A DNA stretch of 64,000 nt from Paraburkholderia youngii (GTDB taxonomy: Bacteria; Pseudomonadota; Gammaproteobacteria; Burkholderiales; Burkholderiaceae), in NCBI RefSeq assembly GCF_013366925.1, contig NZ_JAALDK010000001.1:3899165-3963164 (forward strand), written 5' to 3'. Positions 6,801 to 15,730 of this stretch are shown piece after piece; position 1 is the first letter of the stretch, and each line of letters begins with the position of its first letter. Made by a program: the position numbers and the translations under genes. The notes beneath the pieces are model-generated. The model had not been told where the DNA came from. It ran no database searches and worked only from the letters and a program-made list of their open reading frames with translations.

Positions 6801-9154
6801 TCGACCGCCTGCAATTTAGCTACCGCCAGCGCCAGCCACTTTTCGCCATGCCGCTTGAAACGGACCTGCGCTTTCGCGTCGGTGCCGTTGCCTTCGAGCG
6901 CGGTGATCGTGCCTTCGCCGAACTTCGTGTGGAACACCTGCTGGCCGACGCGAAAGCCCGTTTCGGCCGCGCGCTGCTCGTTCGCGAAGGCGGGTGCCGG
7001 CGCCGAGGTCACCGCCGCCGCCGAACCGCCGCCATAGCCCGGCCGTGCAAACCAGTCGCGCCCGTAGCCGGCGTTGTCCGAGCGACCGCCCCAGCGCGAG
7101 CCCGCCTCGACCTTCGGCGTGAGCCACTTCAGCGTTTCCTGCGGCAATTCGTCGAAGAAACGCGAGCGGATGTTGTAGCGGGTCTGACCGTGCAGCATCC
7201 GGCTCTGCGCGAACGACAGATAGAGCCGCTCCTTCGCGCGCGTGATCGCGACATACATGAGACGCCGCTCTTCTTCGAGGCCGTCCGCCTCCATCGCGCT
7301 GTTCTCGTGCGGGAACAGCCCTTCTTCGAGACCGGTGATGAACACCGCGGTGAATTCGAGCCCCTTTGCCGCGTGCACCGTCATCAGCTGCACCGCTTCC
7401 TGGCCGGCCTGCGCCTGGTTGTCGCCCGCTTCGAGCGACGCGTGGGACAGGAAGCCCGCGAGCGGCGTCATCGTGTCGGGGTTTTGCGCCGGATCGGCGA
7501 TGCCCGGGGCGTCGAGGACCACCGTGTTCGGATCGTCTGTCGCGACCGCGAGTTCGGGCGCGGCGCTGGCGCCTGGGCGCAGCGGGATTGAGCGCGCGGG
7601 CGTATCGAGCCCGTAGCCTTCCTCGCTGACGAATGCGGCGGCCGCGTTGACGAGTTCCTGCAAGTTCTCGAGCCGCTCCTGGCCTTCGCGCTCGTTCTGA
7701 TAGAAGTCGGCGAGGCCGCTCGCGCGGACCACGTACTCGACGGTCTCCGGCAGGCTCATCTGCTGCGTGTCGGCGCGCATCTTGCCGACCAGGTTCGCGA
7801 ACGCGGCGAGGCTCGAGCCCGCCTTGCCCGCGACGTACGGAATCGCCGCGGCCATCGAGCAGTTGTACAGACGCGCCGCGTCGGCGAGCTGTTCGATCGA
7901 ACGCGCGCCGATGCCGCGGGTCGGGAAATTGACGACGCGGCCGAACGCGGTGTCATCGTTCGGGTTGTCGATCAGGCGAAGGTACGCGAGCGCGTGCTTG
8001 ACTTCCTGACGCTCGAAAAAGCGCAGGCCGCCGTACACGCGGTACGCGATGCCCGCATTGACGAGCGTGTGCTCGATCGTGCGCGACTGCGCGTTGCTGC
8101 GGTAGAGCACGGCGATTTCGCTGCGCGACAGGCCGGTGTTGATCAGCGCGCGGATCTCTTCGACGATCCAGCCGGCCTCCTGCGAATCTGTCGCCGATTC
8201 GTAGACGCGCACCGGTTCGCCGTGGCCCGCGTCGGTGCGCAGATTCTTGCCGAGGCGGCGCGAGTTGTTCGCGATCAGCTGATTCGCGGCATCGAGAATA
8301 TGGCCGTGCGAGCGGTAGTTCTGTTCGAGTTTAATCAGATTGCGCACGTTGAACTCGTGCTCGAAGTCGCGCATGTTGCCGACGTTCGCGCCGCGGAACG
8401 CGTAGATCGACTGGTCGTCGTCACCGACCGCGAAGATCGCGTTGTGCTGACCCGCGAGCAGCTTGAGCCACGCGTATTGCAGCTTGTTGGTGTCCTGAAA
8501 CTCGTCCACCAGGATGTGCCTGAAGCGCGCCTGGTAATGCGCGCGCAGCGGCGGATTGTGCGCGAGCAGCTCGTAGCAGCGCAGCAGCAGTTCGGGAAAG
8601 TCGACCACGCCTTCGCGCTGGCATTGCTGATCGTAGGCTTCGTAGAGCTCGACGAACTTGCGGTTGAAGTTGTCGGTGGCGTCGACGTCTTTGGGGCGCA
8701 GGCCCTGCTCTTTCGCGTTGTTGATGAAGTACTGGAGATTTTTCGCCGGGTACTTTTCGTCGTCGATGTTGAGGCCCTTCATCAGACGCTTGATCGCCGA
8801 CAGCTGGTCCGCGGTGTCGAGAATCTGGAACGTGGCGGGCAGCCCGGCGTCGCGGTGATGCGCGCGCAGCATCCGGTTGCACAGGCCGTGGAACGTGCCG
8901 ATCCACATGCCGCGCGTGTCGATCGGCAAGAGCGCCGAGAGGCGCGCCATCATTTCGCGGGCGGCTTTGTTGGTGAAGGTCACCGCGAGGACGGTCGCGG
9001 GGGACGCGAGGCCTTGCTGGATCAGCCACGCGATGCGGGTGATCAGGACGCGGGTTTTGCCGCTGCCGGCGCCCGCCAGGATCAGGGCGGGCTCATTCGG
9101 GAGCGTTACGGCGGCGTGTTGTTCGGGGTTTAGATTGGAGAGGAGGTCAGGCAT
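6797..9154 (-). CDS. uvrD: DNA helicase II, UvrD/Rep family
   Basis: A 785-residue SF1 3'-5' helicase acting in nucleotide excision and mismatch repair. Motif I is AGAGSGKT (residues 27-34), Ia is TFTNKAAREM, II is VDEFQDTN, III is VGDDDQSIYAFRGA, IV is LEQNYRSHGHIL, V/VI are MTVHAAKGLEF and YVAITRAKERLYL. The C-terminus has the Tudor-like tail (GQQVFHTKFGEGTITALEG). I chose ATG 9154, which gives the family N-terminus MPDLLSNLNPEQ; ATG 9184 adds ten atypical residues. Neither start has a good ribosome binding site. Only ~75 bases separate the start from a large inverted repeat, so its promoter must lie in that gap or in the repeat. Confidence 0.92.
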   Translation of the reverse strand: MPDLLSNLNPEQHAAVTLPNEPALILAGAGSGKTRVLITRIAWLIQQGLASPATVLAVTFTNKAAREMMARLSALLPIDTRGMWIGTFHGLCNRMLRAHHRDAGLPATFQILDTADQLSAIKRLMKGLNIDDEKYPAKNLQYFINNAKEQGLRPKDVDATDNFNRKFVELYEAYDQQCQREGVVDFPELLLRCYELLAHNPPLRAHYQARFRHILVDEFQDTNKLQYAWLKLLAGQHNAIFAVGDDDQSIYAFRGANVGNMRDFEHEFNVRNLIKLEQNYRSHGHILDAANQLIANNSRRLGKNLRTDAGHGEPVRVYESATDSQEAGWIVEEIRALINTGLSRSEIAVLYRSNAQSRTIEHTLVNAGIAYRVYGGLRFFERQEVKHALAYLRLIDNPNDDTAFGRVVNFPTRGIGARSIEQLADAARLYNCSMAAAIPYVAGKAGSSLAAFANLVGKMRADTQQMSLPETVEYVVRASGLADFYQNEREGQERLENLQELVNAAAAFVSEEGYGLDTPARSIPLRPGASAAPELAVATDDPNTVVLDAPGIADPAQNPDTMTPLAGFLSHASLEAGDNQAQAGQEAVQLMTVHAAKGLEFTAVFITGLEEGLFPHENSAMEADGLEEERRLMYVAITRAKERLYLSFAQSRMLHGQTRYNIRSRFFDELPQETLKWLTPKVEAGSRWGGRSDNAGYGRDWFARPGYGGGSAAAVTSAPAPAFANEQRAAETGFRVGQQVFHTKFGEGTITALEGNGTDAKAQVRFKRHGEKWLALAVAKLQAVE

Positions 9155-9289
9155 TTTTTTCGCGGAGCGCAGTTCGGGGGACATTATATGCCCCGGCGGG
9201 GGCGGCGCTTTTTTGTCGTTGTTCTGGCTTCTTTGGCCTTTCCTTGCTGGCTTGTCGGTCTATTGGCGTTGCCCCTGTGCGGGGCGGCA

Positions 9290-9321
9290 CCTACTTTCTT
9301 TGCTGCTGCAAAGAAAGTAGG
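9290..9321. repeat. Perfect 14-bp hairpin, left
   Basis: CCTACTTTCTTTGC and GCAAAGAAAGTAGG flank a TGCT loop. The same hairpin, with loop AGCA, is at 9709-9740. Confidence 0.95.
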
Positions 9322-9708
9322 CAAAGAAGACAGCTCAAACCGCTAACTCTTAAGCGGGTCCCTCGGTCCGCGTGAGGTAGTGGTGCATCTGGAATCCGTG
9401 CTCCCGCACATTCCGCGTTCGTGGCAAGGCAGTCATTCTTCCGGCGGCGCTCCGCGCGCCGAATCCCCGCTCCAAAACCACTGGTCATTTCGGCGTGTCG
9501 CCGAGGCGGAGCCGAGGGCTCCCGCTGCGCGGGCAAGCCCGCCGGTTTCCCAGGCGGACCCGTCCGCGACGCACGTAGTGCGGAGTGGGAGGGATGATGG
9601 CTTTGTCACGAACGGGGAATGTGCGGGGGCACGGATTCCAGATGCACCACTGCCCCAACCAAGCCAGGGGACCCGCTTATGAGCTGACGGTTTGAGCTGT
9701 CTTCTTTG

Positions 9709-9740
9709 CCTACTTTCTTTGCAGCAGCAAAGAAAGTAGG
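9709..9740. repeat. Perfect 14-bp hairpin, right
   Basis: CCTACTTTCTTTGC and GCAAAGAAAGTAGG flank an AGCA loop. It is the inverted partner of 9290-9321; half of it recurs at 3324-3337. Confidence 0.95.
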
Positions 9741-9835
9741 TGCCGCCCCGCACAGGGGCAACGCTAATAGACCGATAACAAAGCAAGGAAAGGCAAACAC
9801 CCTGTGAAGAACGAAAGGCCCATCCCACAGCGATA

Positions 9836-11101
9836 TCACCCCTTCACCCGCTTCTCTTCAACATCCGGCAGCAAAACGGTGAGCACCCCAATCAACGGCA
9901 AAAACGAACAGACCTTATAAACAAACCCAATACTGGTAGCGTCAGCCAACTGCCCAAGCACTGCGGCGCCAACGCCGCCAAGCCCAAAGGCAAAACCAAA
10001 GAACAACCCGGCAACCATCCCCACCTTCCCAGGAATCAATTCCTGCGCATAAACAAGAATCGCCGAGAACGCGGAAGCGAGCACCACCCCGATCACAACA
10101 GTCAGCACCCCGGTCCAGAACAGATTCGCATACGGCAGCAGCAGCGTGAAAGGCGCGACGCCAAGAATCGACACCCAGATCACATATTTACGCCCGATCT
10201 TGTCGCCAATCGGCCCGCCGATCACCGTCCCCGCCGCGACCGCCGCGAGGAACACGAACAGATGAATCTGCGCGGCCTGCACCGACAGATGGAACTTGTC
10301 GATCAGATAGAACGTGAAATAGCTGTTGATGCTCGCGAGGTAGAAGTACTTGGAGAACACCAGCAGCACCAGCACGCTCATCGCGAGGATGATCTTGTTA
10401 CGCGGCAGCGCCGCCTGCGCCGCGTGGCCGCGTGCCTTCCTGACCGACGGATGCCGCTTGTACCAGCGGCCGATCTGCGTGAGCACGACGATCGCCACGA
10501 GCGCCGCCGCCGAGAACCACGCAATGCTGCGCTGGCCATGCGGAATCACGATCAGCGCGGCCAGCAGCGGCCCGAGCGACGAACCCGCATTGCCGCCGAC
10601 CTGGAACAGCGACTGCGCGAGACCGTGACGGCCGCCCGACGCCATCCGCGCGACCCGCGACGACTCCGGATGAAACACCGACGAGCCGCAGCCGACCAGC
10701 GCCGCGGCGACCAGCAGCACGCTGAAGTTCGGCGCAACCGACATCAGCAGCAGACCAGCAAGCGTGAAGCCCATGCCGACCGGCAGCGAGTACGGCTTCG
10801 GATGCTTGTCGGTATAGCTGCCGACGAGCGGCTGCAGCAGCGACGCGGTGATCTGATAGGTCAGCGTGATCAGACCGATCTGCCCGAACGACAACGAAAA
10901 GTTGTCCTTGAACATCGGGTAGATGGCGAGGATCAGCGACTGGATCATGTCGTTGAGCAGGTGCGAAAAGCTGATTGCACCAAGCACGGAATACACGGTG
11001 CGCTGCACCTTGGCGGCCGCCGGCGCGGCGGTGACCGGGGAGGCGCTCGCCCCCGTGGCGGATGCGCCGGCGAGGGCGCTTTTATCGAGGCTGGTTTCCA
11101 T
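9836..11101 (-). CDS. MFS transporter, fosmidomycin resistance (Fsr) type
   Basis: A 421-residue inner membrane protein with about 12 hydrophobic segments. Family marks are the N-terminal SFSHLLNDMIQSLILAIYPM, the cytoplasmic loop GSYTDKHPKP after helix 2, GSSVFHPESSRVARMASGGR in helix 4/5, and GGPIGDKIGRKYV after helix 8. This pattern, with HPE after the GCGSS turn, is typical of fosmidomycin resistance proteins, which expel small drugs using the proton gradient; the true substrate is unknown. ATG 11101 gives a normal start; an in-frame ATG at 11188 would add 29 unlikely residues. There is no clear ribosome binding site. The gene is monocistronic and lies downstream of the long palindrome in map order. 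Confidence 0.85.
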   Translation of the reverse strand: METSLDKSALAGASATGASASPVTAAPAAAKVQRTVYSVLGAISFSHLLNDMIQSLILAIYPMFKDNFSLSFGQIGLITLTYQITASLLQPLVGSYTDKHPKPYSLPVGMGFTLAGLLLMSVAPNFSVLLVAAALVGCGSSVFHPESSRVARMASGGRHGLAQSLFQVGGNAGSSLGPLLAALIVIPHGQRSIAWFSAAALVAIVVLTQIGRWYKRHPSVRKARGHAAQAALPRNKIILAMSVLVLLVFSKYFYLASINSYFTFYLIDKFHLSVQAAQIHLFVFLAAVAAGTVIGGPIGDKIGRKYVIWVSILGVAPFTLLLPYANLFWTGVLTVVIGVVLASAFSAILVYAQELIPGKVGMVAGLFFGFAFGLGGVGAAVLGQLADATSIGFVYKVCSFLPLIGVLTVLLPDVEEKRVKG

Positions 11102-11578
11102 ACGCGAGCAGAAGAAGATCAGGCAAATGTGAGAAAAAATCGGCGCTGGAACCGGTGCGGCAGCGCGCTTCGTAGGCGCGTTCCGCAAACCGCTGCGTCA
11201 TTTGGTCGCGGCACCCGGCGTTTTGACTATTCAGCCGAAGTTTAATGTGGCCGGAGTGAATTGTAAGGACAAGTTTTGTCGCGAATCGGACATGGGGCCG
11301 GATGACTTCCCTTTCGCTGACGAATGGCGAATCGTCTGCTCTGCGCTGTCGAGGCATTTTTGGCGGGTTTTTGTCTGCGGTATAAAGCGCTCGCGAATGC
11401 GCGGCTCACGAAGCGGCGCGTCGAACATGGGACCGGGAACGGTCGGCGGCGCACGACCCGCCGTCGTCTGATCGCGCGACATTCAAGATCGCGCGGCAGG
11501 CTGCCGTAGACCCGGAGAGAAAAGCGGGGACGCCGGAACCGACCTTTCCGGCGCGTCGACACGTGGGGATTGGGGACT
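11102..11578. other. Divergent promoter region between MFS and chemoreceptor genes
   Basis: About 480 bases with no convincing gene. It should contain the promoters of both divergent genes. TGGGGAT at 11563-11569 is a plausible ribosome binding site for the chemoreceptor. I could not place promoter boxes with confidence. Confidence 0.4.
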
Positions 11579-13180
11579 ATGGAAGCAGTGGCACACAGCG
11601 CGGCGGCAACGAAGTTCAACGGCCTGTCGGTAAAGGCGACGCTGCGGATCGCGTTCGCGATCCTGCTCGCCGGCACACTGCTGATCGGCGTGTTTTCGCT
11701 GCTGCAGATCGGCCGGCTGAACGCGTCCACGCAATCGATCTACGACCAGGGCCACGTCGCGAGCCGCGCCGCCGAGGAAGCGCGCGGCCACATGCTGCGC
11801 GCGAGCCGCGCGCAAAAAATGCTGCTGACCGCGACCACCGCGAAGGAGCGCGACGAACTCGGCGCCGACATCGAGCGCGGCCTCGCCGGTCTGAACGAGC
11901 AACTGCGTACGCTGCAGCAGTATGTCGATCCGTCCGACGCGAAGGCGGTCGCCGCGCAGAAGGCGTTCGCCGCGGCGATCGGGACCTGGAGCACCCATCT
12001 GCGCGACTTCGTCACGCTCGTGAAAGCGCAGCCGCTCGATCTGTCGCAGATGAACTGGCAGGTCGGCACGCAGGACGTATCGCTGCTCGTCGAAACCGGC
12101 AAGCTCGAAAAGCTCGTCGACGAACTTGTCACCCAGCGCGGCACCGCCGCGAAGGCGACGATCGACGCGTCCGGCTTCATCTACCAGTCGTCGTTCGTGA
12201 TGATCGCGGTGATGACGCTCGCACTGATCGTGCTCGCGTTCGGCATCGCGGCGTGGGTCGTGCGGCGGCTCACCGCGCAGCTCGGCGGCGAGCCCGCGTA
12301 CGCGAAGGAAATCGCGCGCCGCATTGCCGCGGGCGATCTGTCGAACCGCATTACGCTCGGCGGCAAGGACCGTTCGAGCATGCTGTTCGCGCTGTCCGAT
12401 ATGCAAAGCGGACTCGCGACGACGGTCGCCGACATCGCGTCGAGCGCCGATGCGATCGCGACCGCGTCCGGACAGATTTCGATGGGCAACCTGGACCTGT
12501 CGCAACGCACCGAGCAGCAGGCGCTCGCGCTCGAGCGCACCGCGAGCAGCATGGAACAGCTGACGTCGACGGTGCGTCAGAACGCCGACAACGCGAAGCA
12601 GGCGAGCTCACTCGCGAACAACGCGTCGGAGATCGCCGAGCAGGGCGGCGCAGTCGTGAGCCGCGTGGTCGCGACGATGAACGACATCAACGACAGTGCG
12701 CACAGCATCGGCGACATCATAGGCGTGATCGAGGGAATCGCATTCCAGACCAACATCCTCGCGCTGAACGCGGCCGTCGAGGCGGCGCGCGCGGGCGAGG
12801 AGGGGCGCGGCTTTTCGGTGGTGGCGGCGGAAGTGCGCAATCTCGCCCAACGGAGCGCTGCGGCCGCGAAGGAGATCAAGGGCTTGATCCAGACGTCGGT
12901 CGAGCGCGTCGGCAACGGCTCGACGCTCGCCGCGGACGCCGGTCAGACGATGGACGAAGTCGTCAAGGCCGTGAAGCGCGTGACCGACATCATCGGCGAG
13001 ATTTCGGCGGCGTCGTCCGAGCAGAGCGCCGGTATCGAGGCGATCAATCTCGCGGTCACGCAGATGGACGCGGGCACGCAGCAGAACGCGGCGCTGGTGG
13101 AGGAGGCCACCGCCGCCGCCCGCTCGCTCGACGATCAGGCACGCGGGCTGAAGGCGATGGTGGGGCAGTTCCGGCTGTAA
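11579..13180 (+). CDS. Methyl-accepting chemotaxis protein
   Basis: A 533-residue chemoreceptor. An N-terminal membrane helix (residues ~23-45) is followed by a periplasmic four-helix-bundle-type sensor (~46-195), a second membrane helix (~198-220), a HAMP domain (RRLTAQLGGEPAYAKEIARR) and the signalling domain. The hairpin tip that binds CheA/CheW is present (EGIAFQTNILALNAAVEAAR then AGEEGRGFSVVAAEVRNLAQ). It ends GLKAMVGQFRL with no CheR-binding pentapeptide. Start is ATG 11579; a TTG 9 bases upstream is in frame but less likely. A partial copy of its last codons reappears at about 16613-16650, a sign of the rearrangement downstream. Confidence 0.92.
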   Translation: MEAVAHSAAATKFNGLSVKATLRIAFAILLAGTLLIGVFSLLQIGRLNASTQSIYDQGHVASRAAEEARGHMLRASRAQKMLLTATTAKERDELGADIERGLAGLNEQLRTLQQYVDPSDAKAVAAQKAFAAAIGTWSTHLRDFVTLVKAQPLDLSQMNWQVGTQDVSLLVETGKLEKLVDELVTQRGTAAKATIDASGFIYQSSFVMIAVMTLALIVLAFGIAAWVVRRLTAQLGGEPAYAKEIARRIAAGDLSNRITLGGKDRSSMLFALSDMQSGLATTVADIASSADAIATASGQISMGNLDLSQRTEQQALALERTASSMEQLTSTVRQNADNAKQASSLANNASEIAEQGGAVVSRVVATMNDINDSAHSIGDIIGVIEGIAFQTNILALNAAVEAARAGEEGRGFSVVAAEVRNLAQRSAAAAKEIKGLIQTSVERVGNGSTLAADAGQTMDEVVKAVKRVTDIIGEISAASSEQSAGIEAINLAVTQMDAGTQQNAALVEEATAAARSLDDQARGLKAMVGQFRL

Positions 13181-13194
13181 AAAGCGGCGCGGTG

Positions 13195-13455
13195 GGAACT
13201 GGGGGCCGTTTCTGGCCCGACGACTACCATGCAGGTCGTGCCCGCCGCCAGCATCAGATCGGCCGGCACCGAGTCGATCTTCACGCGCACAGGCACGCGT
13301 TGCGCGAGGCACTTCGGCCGGATCGCTGACGCGCACGTGCGGCAGCCTGGCTTCCTCGAAATAGCCATACACCCCAACGAGTGACTATCGAAGATCGCGA
13401 GCTTCGCGGCGCCGGCGGTCGCATAGTCGCAGCTGAACACCGCGAGGTTCATCGA
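13195..13455 (-). pseudogene. Fragment of the membrane fusion protein gene
   Basis: This stretch is a decayed second copy of the 3' part of the HlyD-type gene at 16664-17563. Encoded pieces such as CDYATAGAAKLAI and RVPVRVKIDSVPADLMLAAG match that protein almost exactly. Compared with the intact gene, ~120 bases are deleted after GCGCGAGGC, joining to GCACTTCGG, and one side has shifted frame. The segment directly follows the chemoreceptor stop, as the intact copy follows a remnant of that stop at 16.6 kb. It is non-functional. Confidence 0.85.
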
Positions 13456-13559
13456 AAGCCGATTTTGGGCGGTCGCCCATGTACGGACTGCCTGTCGCAC
13501 GGTAATTATCTGACTCTGTCAACTCCGGCAGCGACTTCAGATAGACCAACGACACACCT

Positions 13560-14876
13560 ATGTCCCTGTCCGTATTTGAGATGCACTCCGTGGAGCTGTT
13601 CTGCCAGCGGCCACTGGGTGCCTGTTACGTCATCTGCGACGAATGGCGCTATAAGGCGTCCCTCGGCAAGGCCGCGGACCTTCCGAAGGCCAGGGCGGAG
13701 ACCCGGGAATTTCTTGAGATTGCCGAACTAAATCACAGGAAGTGGGAGCAGGACCGGAAGTTGGTCAGGAATCTCCTTGACAGTCACTGGCTGTTTTTTC
13801 ATAACGTGCGGGACCGTAACCCTGACACCGATGGATGGTGGGTTATCGTGGCTCTTCTCGAAGAGGTTCGCCGGGGCAAACTGCTTGCCATTAGAGGTCC
13901 GCGTAATAGCCTGTTTCCGTCACCCTACAGCAGCACGCCGTTAAGGAATCCCGTAGCGAGGACCGGCAGTCATCCGGACGGCGAACCCATTCTGTCCGTC
14001 GAGTATGATCCGGCCACCTGGCAAGCCCAGTTAGCCGCTGCGCGCGCAGCCAGGGCGACACCGCCACACATCGAGATACCACAGGCACTGACCAAGGCGC
14101 AGCGGTGGCAGACGCGCAAGGCGCTGATTGCGGCGGGAAATGCGGCCATGTCCGGGCGCGTGCGGACGGCGGCTGAACGGCTCGCACGCAACAATGTCGC
14201 GGTGGAGAAGGCCAGACTCTCCGATCATGTCTACGAGCCGTCCGGGCCAGTGCCCGAAGGGTGGGCGAACCGCAGCGGGAATATGGGATTGCTACGGCAG
14301 TACGGCTTGAAGCCAAAAGACCTGGAAATCGAAGACTCGAATTTCAGGGCGCAGCTATACGAACCGGATGCGGCGGTCTTCGGTGCCGACATGAATCCGA
14401 CACTCGCCTTCAAGGGAACCGAAATGACGAGCCTGAGCGACTGGTCGAACAACTTCAACCAGAGCGTGGATATGAAGTCGCCTTACTATAGGCGAGCCGT
14501 AAATATTGGGGAAAAGCTGCGCGATAGTCGCTCGCCAATTGATATTGCCGGACACTCGCTAGGTGGCGGTCTGTGTTCTGCCGCTTCTTTGGCCAGCGGC
14601 AAGGACTGCTGGAGCTTCAATGCCGCCGGTCTGCACCCGGAGACGGTCGAACACTACGGCGGCCAGGTCACGCCATCGAACATCAATGCCTACCATGTGA
14701 ACGGCGACATTCTGACCGTCGCACAGACGTGGACTCCCCTGCCCGGTGCAGTCGGAACTCCCTATCTCCTTCCCGGCAGCGGCTCGCCCGTGTCGCGGCA
14801 CTTCATCACGCAGGCAATTGACGGCATCGAGCAGCAGAAGGCGGAGGACATCTCCGTACTTGAAACACTGTCATAG
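13560..14876 (+). CDS. GxSxG lipase/phospholipase, probable secreted antibacterial effector
   Basis: A 438-residue protein with no signal peptide or membrane helix. The C-terminal half looks like a class 3-type lipase: FKGTEMTSLSDWSNNFNQ, then the nucleophile elbow IAGHSLGGG (Ser333), NAYHVNGDILTV (Asp383) and SRHFITQAIDG (His414) as a plausible Ser-Asp-His triad. The N-terminal ~230 residues are charged and helical, perhaps a delivery or linker domain. The next two genes encode periplasmic ankyrin proteins, as expected for a type VI lipase effector with immunity proteins (Tle-Tli logic). No VgrG, PAAR or Hcp gene is nearby, so delivery by T6SS is inference. The ribosome binding site is weak. 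GC is lower than the core. Confidence 0.75.
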   Translation: MSLSVFEMHSVELFCQRPLGACYVICDEWRYKASLGKAADLPKARAETREFLEIAELNHRKWEQDRKLVRNLLDSHWLFFHNVRDRNPDTDGWWVIVALLEEVRRGKLLAIRGPRNSLFPSPYSSTPLRNPVARTGSHPDGEPILSVEYDPATWQAQLAAARAARATPPHIEIPQALTKAQRWQTRKALIAAGNAAMSGRVRTAAERLARNNVAVEKARLSDHVYEPSGPVPEGWANRSGNMGLLRQYGLKPKDLEIEDSNFRAQLYEPDAAVFGADMNPTLAFKGTEMTSLSDWSNNFNQSVDMKSPYYRRAVNIGEKLRDSRSPIDIAGHSLGGGLCSAASLASGKDCWSFNAAGLHPETVEHYGGQVTPSNINAYHVNGDILTVAQTWTPLPGAVGTPYLLPGSGSPVSRHFITQAIDGIEQQKAEDISVLETLS

Positions 14877-14890
14877 CGAGGCTGAAAGCG

Positions 14891-15712
14891 ATGAAAACAC
14901 TCAGCCGAATCCTTATCCTGCCGGTGCTGTTACTGGCGCTATCCCCTGTGGTTCATGCAATGAAAAAATTTCCCGCCACTGATTTCTTTAGCGGCCCGCA
15001 ACTCGAACTGGCGCAGGCCATCGAACGCGGCGACATGGAGCAGGTCCGGCGACTGGCACCGAAGACGGATCTGAACACGCCTGGGCGCAAGAACATGACG
15101 ATGCTGTTTTTTGCGTTTCAGGAAGCATTGCAGCGCGACCCGCATCGGCTTGCGGTTGCGTCGCAGGTGGTGAGGGCCGGGGCTGATCCCTTGCAGGCTG
15201 TACCGGATTTTGGCAGCCCCCTCGGGGTCCTGCTCAACAGCTCCCACCCGGAATTCCTGAGCGCGATGCTGGACGGGGGCGTTGATCCTAATCTGGTCTA
15301 CAAGGGAGATCCACTAATTTTCTTTGTTGCAGGAGAGTCGACATCTGGCTCACTCGAACTGCTGGTGGAGCGTGGCGCAGATGTGAACCGGCGCGATTCG
15401 TTGCGTAATTCAGTGCTGTATGAGGCGCTGGCAAATCGCGCGCTAGATCAGATTGACTACTTGCTGGATCATGGGGCGAATCCCAACACCTACGATATCA
15501 AAGGCCTGTCGTTTCCTCAGGCGCTATCAACGCGCATTGCCGATAACGCATCCGCGCCGAATTCCCCGACCTACATAAAGCTAATCGAGATTCGGGATCG
15601 CATCATCAGGATGGGCGTGAAATGGCCCCCGGAGACACCGGCACAGATACGGGCGCGCTGGGGGGCAAACGCACCGCGGTGGCTCGATGACCGCAAGCTT
15701 CCGCTGCCTTGA
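14891..15712 (+). CDS. Periplasmic ankyrin-repeat protein 1, probable immunity protein
   Basis: A 273-residue protein. A Sec signal peptide (residues 1-23) ends at the AxA-like VHA. Four degenerate ankyrin units follow: about 36-85 (QAIERGDMEQVRRLA), 119-150 (EFLSAMLDGGVDPN), 155-185 (SLELLVERGADVNRRDS) and 190-225 (QIDYLLDHGANPNTY). The C-terminus (IRMGVKWPPETPAQIRARWG) is shared with the next gene. It starts 14 bases after the lipase stop with GAGGCTGAAAGCG upstream. Ankyrin proteins next to lipase effectors are known to bind and block the enzyme in the periplasm; that role here is inferred from context. Confidence 0.8.
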   Translation: MKTLSRILILPVLLLALSPVVHAMKKFPATDFFSGPQLELAQAIERGDMEQVRRLAPKTDLNTPGRKNMTMLFFAFQEALQRDPHRLAVASQVVRAGADPLQAVPDFGSPLGVLLNSSHPEFLSAMLDGGVDPNLVYKGDPLIFFVAGESTSGSLELLVERGADVNRRDSLRNSVLYEALANRALDQIDYLLDHGANPNTYDIKGLSFPQALSTRIADNASAPNSPTYIKLIEIRDRIIRMGVKWPPETPAQIRARWGANAPRWLDDRKLPLP

Positions 15713-15730
15713 ATAACGAGGCTGAAAGCG

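Larger units (their letters stand above)
9233..9798. repeat. Long imperfect palindrome built from intergenic repeats
   Basis: Bases 9233-9441 match the reverse complement of about 9588-9798 with scattered mismatches, giving arms of ~210 bases around a ~145-base centre. Shared blocks include the CCCCTGTGCGGGGCGGCAC outer segment, the GACAGCTCAAACCG block, GTGGTGCATCTGGAATCCGT, and ACATTCC-x-CGTTCGTG. Each arm contains a small perfect hairpin (9290-9321 and 9709-9740). Open frames in it are repeat-encoded and not credible genes. It lies between the MFS gene and uvrD. Confidence 0.85.
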
